Of a stretch of DNA of 64,000 nt, positions 45,900 through 54,414 are shown piece by piece; position 1 is the first letter of the stretch, and every line of letters begins with the position of its first letter. The stretch comes from Sphingobacterium athyrii (GTDB lineage Bacteria > Bacteroidota > Bacteroidia > Sphingobacteriales > Sphingobacteriaceae): positions 1,050,971 to 1,114,970 of the forward strand of contig NZ_QCXX01000001.1 in assembly GCF_003071065.1 (NCBI RefSeq), given 5' to 3'. The position numbers were made by a program, and so were the translations under genes. The notes beneath the pieces are model-generated. The model did no database searches. It saw nothing but the letters and a program-made list of their open reading frames with translations, and was not told where the DNA came from.

Positions 45900-46880
45900 A
45901 TGATGAAGCATATAAGAATTTTTACGGTAGCAGTGATCCTGTGCCTGCTCCATAACAGCGTAATTTCCCAGACCGTAGTACAGAGGCATGGAAGCCTCAG
46001 TATAAAACAAGGAAAAATAGTAGACCAACACGACAAGATCGTCCAATTGCGAGGCATCAGTTTCTCCTGGAGTATATGGGGCGGCAAAAAGTACTATACC
46101 CCAGAAATCGTTGACCGGCTGGTCGAGGATTTTAATGTCAATTTGATCCGTGTTGCGCTGGCCGTGGAACCGGACGGTGGCTATCTGCAATCTCCCGAAG
46201 AGCAATTCACACTGATCAAGAACGTAGTAGACCGGGCATTGCAGCGTGGCATCTATGTCCTGATAGACTGGCACGACCACCATGCGGACCGAAATATCAA
46301 TCAGGCAAAAGCTTTCTTTACCCGGATGGCACAGCAGTATCCGGATCATCCACAACTTATTTATGAGATCTGGAATGAACCCGAAAGAACGAGCTGGCAA
46401 GTGGTCAAGTCCTATGCTGTGGAGCTGATCCATACGATCCGCAAGGATGCCAAAAACAATATTATTGTCGTCGGATCTCCGCATTGGGATCAAGATGTGG
46501 ATAGTGTGGCCAATGATCGGATTCAGGGCTTTAATAACATTGCATATTCTTTTCATTTCTATGCGAGCGATCCGAATCATCAGGAGCAGCTGAGAGACCG
46601 TGCTCAGAAAGCAATCGGGCAACAATTGCCTTTGTTCGTTACCGAATGGGGCGTAGGAGAAGCCGATGGCAATGGCCAGTTTGATCTGAAAAAGACGAAG
46701 ATCTGGCTCGATTGGATGGAAAACAATCAACTCAGCTGGGCAAACTGGAATCTGACGGATAAGGACGAAACAACCGCTTTGCTTAAACCGATGGCTCCCC
46801 TGCATGGCCATTGGAAGAAACAGCATCTTACCCCGGCGGGGCAATACATCAAGGCGCAATTGAGAACACTTAACCCCTGA
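45900..46880 (+). CDS. GH5 endo-glycanase (cellulase/glucomannanase-like)
   Basis: 326 residues with a signal peptide (CLLHNSVISQ). Single GH5 barrel, probably subfamily 2: LRGISFSWSIWGGKKYY, NLIRVALAVEPDGGYL, VLIDWHDHHAD, acid/base Glu160 in YEIWNEP, SFHFYA, nucleophile Glu249 in FVTEWG, and ANWNLTDKDE near the end. GH5_2 enzymes are mostly endo-beta-1,4-glucanases; beside a GH26 this suggests attack on glucomannan. It ends 3 bp before the GH26 start. The first ATG (45900) or the next codon are equally good starts. Confidence 0.9.
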   Translation: MMKHIRIFTVAVILCLLHNSVISQTVVQRHGSLSIKQGKIVDQHDKIVQLRGISFSWSIWGGKKYYTPEIVDRLVEDFNVNLIRVALAVEPDGGYLQSPEEQFTLIKNVVDRALQRGIYVLIDWHDHHADRNINQAKAFFTRMAQQYPDHPQLIYEIWNEPERTSWQVVKSYAVELIHTIRKDAKNNIIVVGSPHWDQDVDSVANDRIQGFNNIAYSFHFYASDPNHQEQLRDRAQKAIGQQLPLFVTEWGVGEADGNGQFDLKKTKIWLDWMENNQLSWANWNLTDKDETTALLKPMAPLHGHWKKQHLTPAGQYIKAQLRTLNP

Positions 46881-46883
46881 AGC

Positions 46884-47996
46884 ATGAGAATCCTCCTATT
46901 TGTTAATTTACTCATGCTGGGGCTGCAGAGCTGGGGACAGCGGCAGCTGATTGATAAAAATGCAACGGTTCAAACACAGGCGCTGTATAAAAACCTTAAA
47001 AGATGGGCCGGCAGTCATGTATTGTTCGGCCATCAGGATGCCACAGCCTACGGACATGGGTGGCAGGGCGATAAAGACCGATCGGATGTAAAATCGGTCA
47101 CTGGTTCACATCCCGCTGTCATCGGCTTCGACTTTATGGGTTTTTCAGGGCAATCTACCAAAGCCATTTCCGATAATCAGCAGATGCTCCTGCAACAGGT
47201 CAGCGATACATACAACCGTGGAGGCATTACGACCATTTGCTGGCATTTTAACAATCCGGTTTCCAATGATGGTTTTTACTGGAACGACTCCACATCCATA
47301 GCGGCGATGGCCGCCATTAAACCGGGCGGCACACATCACCGGCACTATAAAAAACTGCTAAAATCCATAGCGGCATTTGCACATCAAGCCAAGGGACAGG
47401 ACGGAGCAGCAATACCTATTATTTTTCGTCCTTTCCACGAATTTGACGGAGACTGGTTCTGGTGGGGGAAAAAATATACCTCGCGCGAAGATTTTATAGC
47501 CGTCTGGCGATTTACGGTAAGTTATCTTCGGGATCAATTGAAGGTACATAACTTTATTTATGCCTTTTCGCCCGACTGTCAATTTAATTCCGAGCAGGAT
47601 TTTTTGGAACGCTACCCGGGCAGTGACTGGGTAGATATCGTTGGAATGGATAATTACGCAGATTTTGGCCGCGATGGCCATTATGATCTACCGGCAGCGG
47701 TCCATAAACTCAAAATCTTAAGTTCCTTTGCGGAAAAGAACGGTAAAATTGCCGCATTAACCGAAACAGGTCTGGAATCCATTCCCCATCCGCAATGGTG
47801 GAACGATGTATTGCTGAAAGTGCTAAAAACAGCGGGTGTTAACATGGCCTATGTATTGGTATGGCGCAATGATAAGGAAAGTCCGGCACACTATTATGCC
47901 CCTTTTCCCGGGCAGGCCAGTGCGGCAGACTTCCTAAAATTTTATCAGGATCCATTTACCTTATTCGAAAAAGATCTAAAACAACCCTATCAATAA
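46884..47996 (+). CDS. GH26 beta-mannanase
   Basis: 370 residues with a signal peptide (LLMLGLQSWGQ). GH26 marks in order: SHVLFGHQDATAYGHGW, VIGFDFMGFS, GGITTICWHFNNPVS, acid/base Glu186 in FRPFHEFDG, WFWWGKKY, GMDNYADFG, and nucleophile Glu294 in ALTETGLE. GH26 enzymes cut beta-1,4-mannan. Length is normal for a single-domain enzyme. Last gene of the plus-strand operon, followed by a strong terminator 65 bp later. Confidence 0.95.
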   Translation: MRILLFVNLLMLGLQSWGQRQLIDKNATVQTQALYKNLKRWAGSHVLFGHQDATAYGHGWQGDKDRSDVKSVTGSHPAVIGFDFMGFSGQSTKAISDNQQMLLQQVSDTYNRGGITTICWHFNNPVSNDGFYWNDSTSIAAMAAIKPGGTHHRHYKKLLKSIAAFAHQAKGQDGAAIPIIFRPFHEFDGDWFWWGKKYTSREDFIAVWRFTVSYLRDQLKVHNFIYAFSPDCQFNSEQDFLERYPGSDWVDIVGMDNYADFGRDGHYDLPAAVHKLKILSSFAEKNGKIAALTETGLESIPHPQWWNDVLLKVLKTAGVNMAYVLVWRNDKESPAHYYAPFPGQASAADFLKFYQDPFTLFEKDLKQPYQ

Positions 47997-48060
47997 GTCC
48001 AATAAACAAAGAGGGCTATTTGCGCATAAAATCAGATAAGATTTTTTTGCTTAACCTAAA

Positions 48061-48097
48061 AAAATGCTAGCCCCCGGATGTCAAGGGCTAGCATTTT
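48061..48097. terminator. Strong terminator after the mannan operon
   Basis: A perfect 13-bp stem AAAATGCTAGCCC-type (48061-48073) with its complement at 48085-48097, an 11-nt loop and a following T run on the plus strand. The preceding A run lets it also serve the minus strand. Confidence 0.85.
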
Positions 48098-48098
48098 T

Positions 48099-48245
48099 TT
48101 AAAACTTCAACACATAACTTTTCCCCACTTGTGTACGGATTGTTTTCACTTGATCCTTATACTTGAGTTTGCAGGTTCCTCCTTTCCGGGCAAGCAGTTT
48201 TACCTCTTTTAACTGCCCCTTGTCCCAAGTAAAAAGGTCGGACAT
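48099..48245 (-). pseudogene. Tail fragment of a GH95-like glycosidase
   Basis: ATG 48245 to TAA 48099 gives 48 residues: MSDLFTWDKGQLKEVKLLAR, then GGTCKLKYKDQVKTI and QVGKSYVLKF. The pattern W-xx-G-x-L...G-x-x-C-x-L-x-Y...G-x-x-Y-x-L is that of the last beta domain of large GH95-type (alpha-fucosidase-like) enzymes. The catalytic part is absent and an in-frame TAA lies four codons before the ATG. So it is most likely the surviving 3' end of a deleted gene, still followed by its terminator. Confidence 0.45.
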
Positions 48246-48293
48246 AACGACTATTGCTTACAATACGATGAGCATTGAATGTGGTTTAAAAAA

Positions 48294-48326
48294 AAGACTG
48301 GCCCCGCAAAATACCGGGCCAGTCTT
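48294..48326 (-). terminator. Terminator of the fimbrillin/peptide unit
   Basis: An 11-bp perfect stem AAGACTGGCCC / GGGCCAGTCTT with an 11-nt loop, followed on the minus strand by at least eight T residues. It lies 24 bp after the stop of the 53-residue peptide gene. Confidence 0.85.
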
Positions 48327-48350
48327 CAGAACCATAGCACGACACTAACT

Positions 48351-48512
48351 TTACCAGTTGATCAGTCTATTGTCGTCATCGGCTTTATCCCAGGATTCCT
48401 GCGGATCGTTGGTCGTGTTTGCCGCCGAACCTGCGGCGATGCCCTGCTCCAATATTACTTCCATTGTTTCAATGCGTGGACTTATATAAATTTTTCGTTC
48501 TATATTTTTCAT
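48351..48512 (-). CDS. 53-residue acidic peptide with GIAAGSA motif
   Basis: ATG 48512 to TAA 48351: a basic start (MKNIERKIYISPRIE), then TMEVILEQGIAAGSA and an acidic tail with DPQESWDKADDDN ending LINW. I recall similar short proteins in Bacteroidota, commonly next to fimbrillin or lipoprotein genes, without known function. It follows the fimbrillin-like gene by 52 bp on the same strand and both share the terminator at 48294-48326. The small-residue GIAAGSA stretch could be a processing site, but that is a guess. Confidence 0.6.
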   Translation of the reverse strand: MKNIERKIYISPRIETMEVILEQGIAAGSAANTTNDPQESWDKADDDNRLINW

Positions 48513-48564
48513 GATCTGATCAATTTTTCATTGTTTTTACTAACGGACTTAATTCTATCGGGAG

Positions 48565-50121
48565 TTATGGACAAGCAATCTTTTTTCTACCGCTTCCGGC
48601 GCCGACCATTTTCGTCGCTCCCTGTACTATCTGCGTAATTTTTACCGTATTGGATGTAGAGTTCCATGGCACGGTGTTGAAAGAACCCAGTGTCAGCTCC
48701 AACGGATATAATGCTCCGCCATTGCTTTTGCTGCCATACATGGATACCTCACCGGAGCGGCTTATGACCACGCGGATAACCGGATTGGCTGCAGTACCGG
48801 TCAAGCTGTAGACCTGGGGCACTGTGCCTCCTTCCGTATTGGTTCCACCATAAAGACTTCCGTCCGCAAAACGTACATTACGCGGTGCAATGGCAATGCC
48901 TGCCTCAAACTGAATCTCCTGTGTCGCCAATTTTTGGCCATTTACTTCCATATTAAAGGAATTATCCAGTTGCTGAATATCAAACACAAATCCATAATCA
49001 GCACCGGGCGCAGTTAACTCTTTGGTCACTACATATCCGGCTGGCCGCGTCACTCCATCGACAATGGCACCTGATCCCGAAGCCGGATAGGTCCAGTTTA
49101 GATCAGCTCCGCCAGTCACTGGTTGTGTACAGGTTTTGAAGTTCAGGTTGAGGTTATACCGTTGGCCCGGTACGATGTTTAAACCTCCCACAGATACATT
49201 GTTTTTTGTTTCGCCATCAATGGTAATCGTTCCAAACTTAAAAACTCCGTTTGTTGCCCCCGGATGGATCAACAGTGTCGGTGTACTAGAGACCGTACGT
49301 AGGCCGGCCCCCAATGTGGGGAATACAACATTAGCCGTCGTGGTAGATCCATTGTAGGTAATTGTACCGTCAGCCAGTTTTAGATTTGCGCCTGGATGTG
49401 TGGGGTCAATCGTCGTCGTTCCCAGAGCGGTAATGGCCCCCGTCATTTCAGTCGCCATGCTCAGGTTGGTCGTGACTTCACTGTACTTATGTTTGAGGAT
49501 CACATCCAGGTTGTTATCTCCCGAGTGGACCGTTAGATCTTTCCTGAAATACATCAGATCGGCACTGACGTTGTCCAAGCTTGCATTGGCAAGATCTGCC
49601 TGTGCTGTTACCGCAGGAACTGTCGCGGTACTATTGACCGAATAGGCCACAAAAGTATAGGTCTGTTCTGCATCCAACGCGATCGCAGCCGTATTGTCGA
49701 CTGAATTGGTATAGGTCTTTTCGGTCACATAATCACCTGCGGCATTGTACACCACGACTTTATACTTGATGTTATCCGCCAATGGTGTCCGCTCTTCGGT
49801 CGTCGCAGCACGGCTACCGGACGATGCCCGCAACAGGCTGCCATTTGTCACGGACGGCTCGCTGGTCAATGTGGCTTCAAAAGAACTTGAATTTGTCAAG
49901 GGGATCACCACCGTCTGGGCGGACGCAGCGCTGCCACCCTTACCTGCTTTTTTGGTGGTGACGACAGGGTTTTCTACGCCGAGTAACTGAATACTCACGC
50001 TGGCTTTGCCGCTTGCCGCTACACTGTCCTTGCTTTCTTTACAGGAATAAATGGTTGTACAGGCTAAGGCTGCAAAGGACAACATTCCCACGCTGCCAAT
50101 ACTTCTAAATTTCGATTTCAT
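48565..50121 (-). CDS. Fimbrillin-family (FimA/Mfa1-like) lipoprotein
   Basis: 518 residues from ATG 50121 (MKSKFRSIGSVGML), which directly starts the signal; upstream in-frame ATGs at 50133 and 50175 are possible. Lipobox IYSC (Cys27). The mature protein is a chain of beta domains rich in Thr/Ser/Ala/Val, with a FimA-like N-terminal part (ASVSIQLLGVENPV, YKVVVYNAAGDYVTEKTYTN, EQTYTFVAYSVN, LDVILKHKYSEV) and a C-terminal half that ends GAGSGRKKIACP. Bacteroidota fimbrillins are exported as lipoproteins and polymerise by strand exchange after protease trimming. No usher or anchor genes stand beside it. Confidence 0.75.
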   Translation of the reverse strand: MKSKFRSIGSVGMLSFAALACTTIYSCKESKDSVAASGKASVSIQLLGVENPVVTTKKAGKGGSAASAQTVVIPLTNSSSFEATLTSEPSVTNGSLLRASSGSRAATTEERTPLADNIKYKVVVYNAAGDYVTEKTYTNSVDNTAAIALDAEQTYTFVAYSVNSTATVPAVTAQADLANASLDNVSADLMYFRKDLTVHSGDNNLDVILKHKYSEVTTNLSMATEMTGAITALGTTTIDPTHPGANLKLADGTITYNGSTTTANVVFPTLGAGLRTVSSTPTLLIHPGATNGVFKFGTITIDGETKNNVSVGGLNIVPGQRYNLNLNFKTCTQPVTGGADLNWTYPASGSGAIVDGVTRPAGYVVTKELTAPGADYGFVFDIQQLDNSFNMEVNGQKLATQEIQFEAGIAIAPRNVRFADGSLYGGTNTEGGTVPQVYSLTGTAANPVIRVVISRSGEVSMYGSKSNGGALYPLELTLGSFNTVPWNSTSNTVKITQIVQGATKMVGAGSGRKKIACP

Positions 50122-50253
50122 GTTAATTAACATTGATTTGAGACTATTTACTTTTCTACTTATTCTATGCGTCAACCGTACGTAAAGAGATGTCCGGGAA
50201 TTTGCCGCAAATCAACTACAAACAAATGCGATTATCAATTAACAGGTGGTCGG

Positions 50254-50302
50254 ATAGCAAATTTTTGCTATGCTTTTAGAACCATATAACAAATTTTTGC
50301 TA
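50254..50302. promoter_or_regulatory. Palindrome and direct repeat in the fimbrillin/regulator divergent gap
   Basis: ATAGCAAA-TT-TTTGCTAT (50254-50271) is a perfect 18-bp palindrome. Its CAAATTTTTGCTA portion (50258-50270) recurs at 50290-50302, offset 32 bp, about three helical turns. The site lies in the 266-bp region between the minus-strand fimbrillin gene and the plus-strand response regulator. Confidence 0.5.
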
Positions 50303-50387
50303 CGAAAACAACACGATAAATCAGCAGTAAATAAAAAGAAATGTCAATTAAATAGGTAACTTTGGATTCCTGAACTCAAAATGCGCT

Positions 50388-51020
50388 ATGTTGACAAATG
50401 ATTCACAACTTGCTGTTATCTTAGATGATCATGGTCTATTTGCCACATCTTTTTCCTTACTTTTAGAAAAGTACGGGCTCTTTCATTTTGTAAAATCATT
50501 TGACCGTAAGGATGACTTCCTGCGGTTTTTAGCATCATCAGGTACCCAAAAAATCTATATTTTTTTAGATTACTACCTATCAGAAGAAACTGGGCTTTCC
50601 CTCTTGCCTGAAATAGACCGGTTGAATAAAGATGCGAAGACGATTTTTTTGACCAGCGCGCTCTCGCCACTGCTTATTCAAACATTGAAAAATTATAATC
50701 CCGATGGAATTTTAAGTAAGTCCTGCAATCTTGACACCTTAAAATCATGCCTTGCTTCGGTCCGCTTAGATCAGCATTTTATTGATCCGTTTTTTGAAAA
50801 GCTGCTTGAAAACCATCAGTCCACCGCTGTCAGATTTACACCGCGCGAAATTGAACTTTTAAAACATTTCGCCCGTGGAGATACCATTGCCAAAACAGCC
50901 GAAAAATTATTTTTGAGTTCCCACACCGTCGTGGCCCACAGAAGGAAAATGATGGCCAAGATAAACTGCCAGTCCATCACACAATTAATTACATTTGCCC
51001 GGGAACACGAAGTGATCTAA
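50388..51020 (+). CDS. LuxR-type response regulator
   Basis: 210 residues. Receiver domain (about 8-125) with acidic pair Asp13/Asp14 in ILDDHGLF, phospho-acceptor Asp61 in IFLDYYLSE and Lys111 in LSKSC; LuxR-type helix-turn-helix (about 148-205: FTPREIELLKHFARGDTIAKTAEKL, SSHTVVAHRRKMMAKI). It is divergent from the fimbrillin gene and its last 32 bp overlap the end of the histidine kinase gene on the other strand, making that kinase its natural partner. Confidence 0.92.
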   Translation: MLTNDSQLAVILDDHGLFATSFSLLLEKYGLFHFVKSFDRKDDFLRFLASSGTQKIYIFLDYYLSEETGLSLLPEIDRLNKDAKTIFLTSALSPLLIQTLKNYNPDGILSKSCNLDTLKSCLASVRLDQHFIDPFFEKLLENHQSTAVRFTPREIELLKHFARGDTIAKTAEKLFLSSHTVVAHRRKMMAKINCQSITQLITFAREHEVI

Positions 51021-53055
51021 TATCTTGTATATGTCGTCCATCGGTAGGCCGGTCCAGTTCAAATCGGACAATGGATCCCTGCCCTTCCCGGCTCTCGATT
51101 AAAAGTTCACTGTGACTTAGTCCCAGATAATAACGGCAGAGCTGCAGTCCGATACCATACCCTTTTTCATTTTTTGTTCCCCGGTGGCTGACAGGTTCAG
51201 TGACAGTGGATAAATTTTCCTGCACCTGTCGGGACATCCCCACCCCCGTATCAATGACACTAAACGTAATACGATTGTTCTGATCGTTTACCGCTGCCCT
51301 TAACGTGATCTGATTATCCGGTTTACAGAATTTGATCGCATTGTCAACCAGATTGCGAAGAATAATCATGACGACCTCGGCATCAGCCAGCGCCTTCAGG
51401 CCCTCGTCACATTCCATCAGCAATTTAATTTTCTTTTCCTCCAGACGTTTTATGTATATACCATGAATCTGCAGAAAAATATCCATGACATCAAATTCTC
51501 TTATGACCAGATCCGATGCGTGCAGATGTTGATTGACCCAGAGCAGCAAGTTTTCAATTAGATTGATCGTTGAATCAAATTCCTCACTATTGGAGGAAAG
51601 TAATTTTTTAATTTCCTCCGGCGGCACAAGTCCATCCCTGATCAGCATGAGGATACGGTTTAAATTATTGATCGGGGCGCGCACATCATGCGTCACCAAC
51701 GCTAAAAGAGACTTTTTGAAATTATCCGATTCTTCCAATAAGGCATGCTGCTCTTCAATAAATTCATTTGTATTGCGGAGCGCCTCGTTGGCTTTCCTTT
51801 TGTCTTTCACATTTTTCACCAACAGAACCGCAATGACCAACAACGAAACAATCAGCACGGTGGCCACCAGCAAAATGTAATTCCGTCGCAAAACTTTGGC
51901 ACGATACAGGGATTCTAGCTCATTTTGTTGCTTTTTAAACTTAAATTCCTCTTCATTCCGTACCAGCTGTTCTTTGTTATCGGCACTATAGAGCGAGTCC
52001 GATGCGGATTTATATTCTTTATAAAAGAAAATTGCCCTGGATAGTTCCTGTTTTTTTTCCAGCATCGTACCAAGCCGGTTCGCAGCGCTTTGTATATAAT
52101 ACAACTGTTTATTCTGCTTGGCCAATTCATAACATAATTCTGAATAATGGATGGCCGCATCCACATGGTCCATACGCAGATAGCATGTGGCAAGATTGTC
52201 CAGCAATCTCAAATATTCGGTCTGCTCGCCCGTGGATTCAAGGGTGGCTTTGGCCTTCAGGTAGTAAGACAACGCATGATCCCAATCTTTCTTTTCCATA
52301 TATAAAGACCCCAATGACTGGAGCGCGTTTCCGATGGCTTTGTAATTCTTATTTTTTTCAGCCAGGTTTAAAGATTGATCATACAGCTCTTTGGCATGTT
52401 GCAGATCATTTTTATGTAAATAGAGATGGCCGATATTTCCGAGAATAAAGGTTGACCGGGAGGAGTCGCCCAATGACTCGTACAGCCTGAGACTCTCCCT
52501 ATAATATAAAATAGCGTTATCATCCTTGTGCTGGTAATGGTAGACCATTCCCATATTATGAATAGCGTGCGCCTTTATCAAGGGCAAATGGTAGCTATCG
52601 GCCAGTTCGATAGCCAGGTTTAACTGTTTGAGTGCCTCGGTATGGACACCCAGGGCAATATAAGGCATTGCCAGATTACTTAATATTTTGGCTTTCCGGC
52701 CATGGTCGTCCTCCTCCGTGGCAATCGATATGGCCTGATTATAATACGCAATGGCTTCACTGTACATCCCCTTCTCATAGGCCCCGATCCCAAGATTTCG
52801 GAATGCATCTATTTTTCCGGTCCTGTATTTGATGCTGTCACTCAGCGCAAGCGCTCTCCTGCCCAGTATCATGGTCGAATCCGGAGAACTGGACCAATGC
52901 GCATAAGCCTTCAAGTTGAGCCTATTCACTAATGCGGTATCCTGTAATCCAGCATCGGCATCACTTTTATGATCAGGAGAGAAACATGAAAAATTTAATA
53001 CGATTAACATCAAGAGCGTTATTCTCCTGAATACATGACACTGTTTACCTTCCAT
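50989..53055 (-). CDS. TPR-containing sensor histidine kinase (lipoprotein-like signal)
   Basis: 688 residues from ATG 53055 (MEGKQCHVFRR), which opens a signal with lipobox NFSC (Cys24); the frame is open to 53118. TPR repeats (about 60-330: AYEKGMYSEAIAYYNQAI, NIGHLYLHKNDLQHAKELYDQ and others), one membrane helix near residue 390 (YILLVATVLIVSLLVIAVLLV), coiled coil, then the kinase: His456 in ALVTHDVRAPINN, N box LVDNAIKFC, G boxes DTGVGMSRQ and GYGIGLQLCRYYLG. The TPR part probably detects a periplasmic protein or peptide. Tail-to-tail overlap with the LuxR regulator. Confidence 0.92.
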   Translation of the reverse strand: MEGKQCHVFRRITLLMLIVLNFSCFSPDHKSDADAGLQDTALVNRLNLKAYAHWSSSPDSTMILGRRALALSDSIKYRTGKIDAFRNLGIGAYEKGMYSEAIAYYNQAISIATEEDDHGRKAKILSNLAMPYIALGVHTEALKQLNLAIELADSYHLPLIKAHAIHNMGMVYHYQHKDDNAILYYRESLRLYESLGDSSRSTFILGNIGHLYLHKNDLQHAKELYDQSLNLAEKNKNYKAIGNALQSLGSLYMEKKDWDHALSYYLKAKATLESTGEQTEYLRLLDNLATCYLRMDHVDAAIHYSELCYELAKQNKQLYYIQSAANRLGTMLEKKQELSRAIFFYKEYKSASDSLYSADNKEQLVRNEEEFKFKKQQNELESLYRAKVLRRNYILLVATVLIVSLLVIAVLLVKNVKDKRKANEALRNTNEFIEEQHALLEESDNFKKSLLALVTHDVRAPINNLNRILMLIRDGLVPPEEIKKLLSSNSEEFDSTINLIENLLLWVNQHLHASDLVIREFDVMDIFLQIHGIYIKRLEEKKIKLLMECDEGLKALADAEVVMIILRNLVDNAIKFCKPDNQITLRAAVNDQNNRITFSVIDTGVGMSRQVQENLSTVTEPVSHRGTKNEKGYGIGLQLCRYYLGLSHSELLIESREGQGSIVRFELDRPTDGRHIQDIRSLRVPGQM

Positions 53056-53341
53056 TATAAATAGTAATATGAATGCTGTAATGCGTTTGGCTGACTTATT
53101 CCGCTCAAATTTAATCATTATTCCAACTTCATGAAATTATATTATCCTAAAGTTGACCGGCTTTGACATAAAAAGATATATACCAATACAAATTTTTCTA
53201 AATCTCATGTGAATACTACATACACTGTGCGAGCTCTATCCTATTTCAAGCCTTATAGCGACGACAAACGGACTACTTTAGGTAATTATGAGATCAAGCA
53301 GCTGACATTCAGGCCGAGCGCATCAGCCCCCATTGAAGCTG

Positions 53342-53470
53342 TTATATATATTTTTCTGCCTCCAAAGCATTGATAGTCTGTTTGCTGGCACCGACCAAGT
53401 CCGCCAATTGCGCTTGCGAATAATTTTTCATTAACCGATGTATCCTGATAGGTTTAAGTAATACAGCGAA
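53342..53470 (-). pseudogene. Remnant of a small XRE-type regulator
   Basis: The minus-strand frame reads LLKPIRIHRLMKNYSQAQLA then DLVGASKQTINALEAEKYI and stops at 53342. This is the helix-turn-helix of short YozG-like regulators (SQxxLAxxVGxSxQTINxIExxKY), but it ends where PS-L usually follows and has no good start except an internal ATG at 53431. It is flanked by nothing recognisable; the 466-bp stretch 53056-53521 otherwise holds only the kinase promoter region and a plus-strand open stretch (about 53211-53373) that I cannot name. Confidence 0.5.
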
Positions 53471-53521
53471 TAATCACTACATTTATATGAGATCAAAACA
53501 TTGCCTCAAATTATTAAAGAG

Positions 53522-53866
53522 ATGAAAACAATCGACGAAATATACCATGCTATTGCCGATAATATAAAAACTGTCATCGGAGAAGAATGGGGCTCTGCAG
53601 AGCTGAAAATAGAAACCATTGGGACTATGGTCAGTTTTACCGGCGAGTATGCGGATCTAACCATGGATAAAAAACAAATCAACGTGGATGAATTCGATTT
53701 CCAGCTGACATTTGACATTCTTGAACTTCACCGTATTACCACAGCAAATGAAAGCAACAAATGGAACAAGGCTACCGTCCATTTGACATCGGCAGGAAAG
53801 TTTAGTATGGAGTTTTCGTGGGATCAACGCTACTATGACGAAATAGATCGTTTATCAAAGCAATAA
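53522..53866 (+). CDS. YezG/DUF600-like immunity (antitoxin) protein
   Basis: 114 residues from ATG 53522 (MKTIDEIYHAIADNI), preceded by AAAGAG at a fair ribosome-site distance; an ATG at 53501 is also in frame. The start (IDEIYHAIADNIKTVIGEEW), the beta-rich middle, and the end MEFSWDQRYYDEIDRL fit the YezG/DUF600 family, whose members neutralise nuclease toxins of polymorphic toxin systems. No toxin gene is seen nearby, so it may be an orphan protecting against neighbours. Single-gene unit with its own terminator. Confidence 0.55.
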   Translation: MKTIDEIYHAIADNIKTVIGEEWGSAELKIETIGTMVSFTGEYADLTMDKKQINVDEFDFQLTFDILELHRITTANESNKWNKATVHLTSAGKFSMEFSWDQRYYDEIDRLSKQ

Positions 53867-53867
53867 A

Positions 53868-53896
53868 ATAGGCTAGGGAATTACGACCTAGCCTAT
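53868..53896. terminator. Bidirectional terminator after the YezG-like gene
   Basis: A perfect 10-bp stem ATAGGCTAGG / CCTAGCCTAT with a 9-nt loop, followed by AAAAAA on the plus strand and preceded by A/T bases. It lies between the convergent stops at 53866 and 53943. Confidence 0.75.
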
Positions 53897-53942
53897 AAAA
53901 AATACAATAAATCTAATGCCTAAGGTAATTGGACAACCATTG

Positions 53943-54410
53943 TCAGGGCAAGAAGGTTTTGAAAAATTTTCTAAATCTCCAGCCGAGCAGAAGAACGGTC
54001 GCTCCTATAAAAGTGATTAACCAAAGATTTGGGATCGTCCATGTGCTGCGTTTATCTCTGCTTGACCTTAACTCGGTTTGCACGTTCCTTTCACTAGCTT
54101 GGGAGGAAAGTCCACTTTTGAGGCGTGTAGTCACTTTCGATTCCAGCATAACAAGTTTTCCCTGTTGTCCGATGAATCCACTATCCGGATGAAAACGATA
54201 ACTGCTATCCGTCCAAAAATACCAGCGGCGAGAAAGCGTATCCTGCCGGAAGGTATACAGCCGTTGGCGCAGTTCGGTATGCTGCCAGTCTATTTCAACT
54301 TCTTCTCGTTTATCGCGCTTTTTATGCTCATATAGCTTGCAGGAAATCAGGATAAGCAGCCCAATAGAGACACATAAAATTTTGATTCGCTTTATTTCCA
54401 TAATCACCAT
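53943..54410 (-). CDS. Unknown lipoprotein-like protein with C-terminal membrane helix
   Basis: 155 residues; ATG 54401 is an alternative start. An N-terminal hydrophobic stretch ends in LILISC (Cys24), a lipobox. A basic/acidic region follows (EHKKRDKREEVEIDWQHTELRQRL), then a beta-like part (YFWTDSSYRFHPDSGFIG), and a C-terminal membrane helix (IPNLWLITFIGATVLLLGW, about 126-145) with a basic end. The two ends would both sit in membrane. Not recognised. It starts 4 bp after the CHAP-like gene, so the two are surely one unit. Confidence 0.6.
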   Translation of the reverse strand: MVIMEIKRIKILCVSIGLLILISCKLYEHKKRDKREEVEIDWQHTELRQRLYTFRQDTLSRRWYFWTDSSYRFHPDSGFIGQQGKLVMLESKVTTRLKSGLSSQASERNVQTELRSSRDKRSTWTIPNLWLITFIGATVLLLGWRFRKFFKTFLP

Positions 54411-54414
54411 CCTT

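Noticed and set aside
45894..46859. 321-codon minus-strand open frame opposite the GH5 gene
   Set aside because: It lies fully antisense to a clear GH5 enzyme with both catalytic glutamates; the translation is Ile/Arg/Leu-rich and matches nothing I know.
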